A stretch of DNA of 64,000 nucleotides, taken from positions 62,001-126,000 of the forward strand of contig JADJYC010000007.1 in the NCBI GenBank assembly GCA_016719925.1, given 5' to 3'. A model generated the notes under the pieces. It did no database searches, was not told where the DNA came from, and worked only from the letters and a program-made list of their open reading frames with translations. A program made the translations under genes and the position numbers. This stretch comes from Crocinitomicaceae bacterium. Lineage in GTDB: Bacteria > Bacteroidota > Bacteroidia > Flavobacteriales_D > Crocinitomicaceae. Positions 62,589 through 64,000 of the stretch are shown piece by piece (position 1 is the first letter of the stretch; each line of letters opens with the position of its first letter).

Positions 62589-64000
62589 TAATTTTTTACA
62601 AAGCGCTGTACGGAATGAAAATCACCGGAATCAAGATGCAGAAAGTAGACACCGTCAGTAAGATCTGAAATGTTTATTGAACCAGAATTAAAATTAGTCT
62701 CTGATAAAACTACTTTACCGCTGATGTCATATACTGCAAACGCATTTACGGGTATTACAGAATTCACATAAAGAAGATCCCTCACCGGATTTGGATAAAT
62801 ACTTACCTGATTTTCAAATTCTGCTACCCCTGCCTGCGGACCTACATACACACAATAATCTTCATACTCTCCATAAAAATTACTCACCGGACAAATATCC
62901 GGAGTGGTTGTGCCGTTCATACCAACACGCATTTTTGTTATTCCAACGGGTGAAGCTAAAGGGATGTTTAATATGCCGGTTATGGATGTGTTAGTGCTAA
63001 TACCATCAATCAAATTTTCAGAAATGTCAAAGACACCATCCTGATTAAAATCTATCCAGACTGAAAACTCTTCATCAAAATTGAATCCGGAATAACCTGG
63101 CGTAAAGGTCATGTTATATGAATTATCCGGTGTCAATGCCGTAATTATCTGATTGGATTGAAGCCAACCACCATTATTACCGGTATTATTAGAAAATCCA
63201 TTTAATACAATTGACTGAATCCATTCAGTTGCTGAACTTGCTCCCTGCACTTCACAATATGTTTTTTCAGTACATGCACCACAACTAAGTGTTCTGAACG
63301 TATATGAATTATCATAACCATGTGTGCTGTCTGCGCACTGGGTATGAATCTGAAAATTATAATCCGTGCATGGCTCAAGTCCGGTAAACGAGTATGGAGG
63401 ATTCACATTTGTAATTTCTGTCCAGACAGATGAAGTGTCATGTTTGTATTGAATGTTATATGATGTAGCATACAATACCTCACTCCAGTCAATTGTAATT
63501 GAATTGTTTGTTTTACTTTCAACAATCAAAACAGGATTATCACAACATCCGTCTGTTTTGAAATACACCGGATAAGAAAACACACTGCTGTCTGTTCCGC
63601 AATTTGCCTGAACATAAACAGTATAATTTTTACAAGGCAGCAACGTATCAACAGTAATTGTATTCAAACCAGTAGCATCAATCTGATTCAACGGTCCGCC
63701 GTTTTGCTGAATATAAAAAACATAATCTGTACTGAATCCGCTCCAGCTTATATCTGCAGATGTATCAGATACAGTAGTTATTGAGATATCATAAGGTGCA
63801 ATACACGTCGCCGGATCACATGCTGCCAATAAACTGTCAATGTATTTTCTTACGTTGGCTCTTCCTCCGCTGGCTACCTCTGCCTGAAGCGAGGCATTCT
63901 GATCAACACTGGAAAGCAAAAATTCTCTCATATCTAACGCTGCACCGGCAGGATCATATTTGACATAATTTATAAATTCAGCACACGGAGCTGAATAGGC
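62588..64000 (-). CDS. Secreted T9SS type A client with FN3 and GEVED domains (5' end outside window)
   Basis: The frame is open to the window edge; 470 codons are visible. After an N-terminal stretch that may belong to a catalytic domain outside the window, there are two fibronectin type III domains (ISITTVSDTSADISW, NSITIDWSEVLYATSYNIQ). A GEVED-type domain follows (WIQSIVLNGFSNNTGNNGGW, FSVWIDFNQDGVFD, GEYEDYCVYV). The C-terminus is a type A T9SS signal (YPNPVRDLLYV...VQRFVKN). It is exported to the surface or secreted. The enzyme class cannot be named without the missing part. The gene overlaps the DUF5522 gene by one base. Confidence 0.87.
   Translation of the reverse strand, partial: AYSAPCAEFINYVKYDPAGAALDMREFLLSSVDQNASLQAEVASGGRANVRKYIDSLLAACDPATCIAPYDISITTVSDTSADISWSGFSTDYVFYIQQNGGPLNQIDATGLNTITVDTLLPCKNYTVYVQANCGTDSSVFSYPVYFKTDGCCDNPVLIVESKTNNSITIDWSEVLYATSYNIQYKHDTSSVWTEITNVNPPYSFTGLEPCTDYNFQIHTQCADSTHGYDNSYTFRTLSCGACTEKTYCEVQGASSATEWIQSIVLNGFSNNTGNNGGWLQSNQIITALTPDNSYNMTFTPGYSGFNFDEEFSVWIDFNQDGVFDISENLIDGISTNTSITGILNIPLASPVGITKMRVGMNGTTTPDICPVSNFYGEYEDYCVYVGPQAGVAEFENQVSIYPNPVRDLLYVNSVIPVNAFAVYDISGKVVLSETNFNSGSINISDLTDGVYFLHLDSGDFHSVQRFVKN

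Overview
The window reads as chromosomal DNA from a member of the Bacteroidota, most likely Flavobacteriales or a close relative. The evidence is a low G+C composition, two type A and two type B C-terminal signals of the type IX secretion system (T9SS), a PorP/SprF partner protein, a Bacteroidota-style LptD/amidase pair, many lipoproteins with SxC or AxC lipoboxes, a LytS/LytTR two-component pair, and Bacteroidota -7 promoter boxes (TAnnTTTG) ahead of about nine operons. No rRNA, tRNA, CRISPR array or insertion sequence was seen. No gap without a gene exceeds 300 bases; the largest are 2820-3087, 6998-7245 and 52574-52784.

Layout. 1-2819 (minus): a ferredoxin reductase of the PaaE type, a short-chain dehydrogenase and the start of a TonB-dependent receptor. 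3088-6997: two tandem DUF3857 proteins, one with a transglutaminase triad and one that has lost it. 7246-9197: gyrB, with a terminator behind it. 9267-16301 (minus): a cell-envelope and redox operon (amidase, two MlaD/MCE proteins, a membrane Fe-S protein, a HAD protein, a four-helix-bundle gene between inverted repeats, an HdrB-like protein and a small secreted protein). 16364-18895: lptD. 18892-22732 (minus): PqiA-like protein, lipoprotein and a choice-of-anchor-B T9SS client. 22806-25134 (minus): gamma-carbonic-anhydrase-like protein, membrane protein and accA. 25231-27110: ispE and an AlkC-like DNA glycosylase. 27102-29656: a glycosyltransferase and a vanadium haloperoxidase-like lipoprotein. 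29847-35007: a repeat-rich T9SS type B adhesin and its PorP/SprF-like partner. 35130-38350: a Tricorn-type protease. 38427-46462: small lipoproteins, pcm, a large propeller-SpoIIE phosphatase sensor and an EamA transporter. 46581-52573 (minus): a seven-gene run with split transketolase, a VWA protein, an ECF sigma module and an aminotransferase. 52785-56215: a small secreted protein and a second T9SS type B protein. 56310-59273: ychF and a LytS/LytTR pair. 59277-62245 (minus): AAA ATPase, tRNA threonylcarbamoyl synthase, GNAT and a secreted protein, preceded by a phased 15-bp repeat array. 62400-64000 (minus): DUF5522 protein and a T9SS type A protein cut by the window edge.

The most striking overall feature is sequence quality or decay. 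Seven genes, including the essential gyrB and accA, carry a -1 frameshift that one extra A or T in a short A/T run would repair, and three genes carry an internal stop. Homopolymer undercalling in the assembly is the simplest explanation. Such genes are annotated here over their full restored span.

The best candidates for unusual biology are the inverted-repeat-flanked four-helix-bundle element (10693-11188), the 15-bp phased operator-like array (62297-62371), the triple FFxNF motif in the anti-sigma-like protein (48229-48819), the catalytically dead DUF3857 twin, and the VWA gene wedged between the two transketolase halves.
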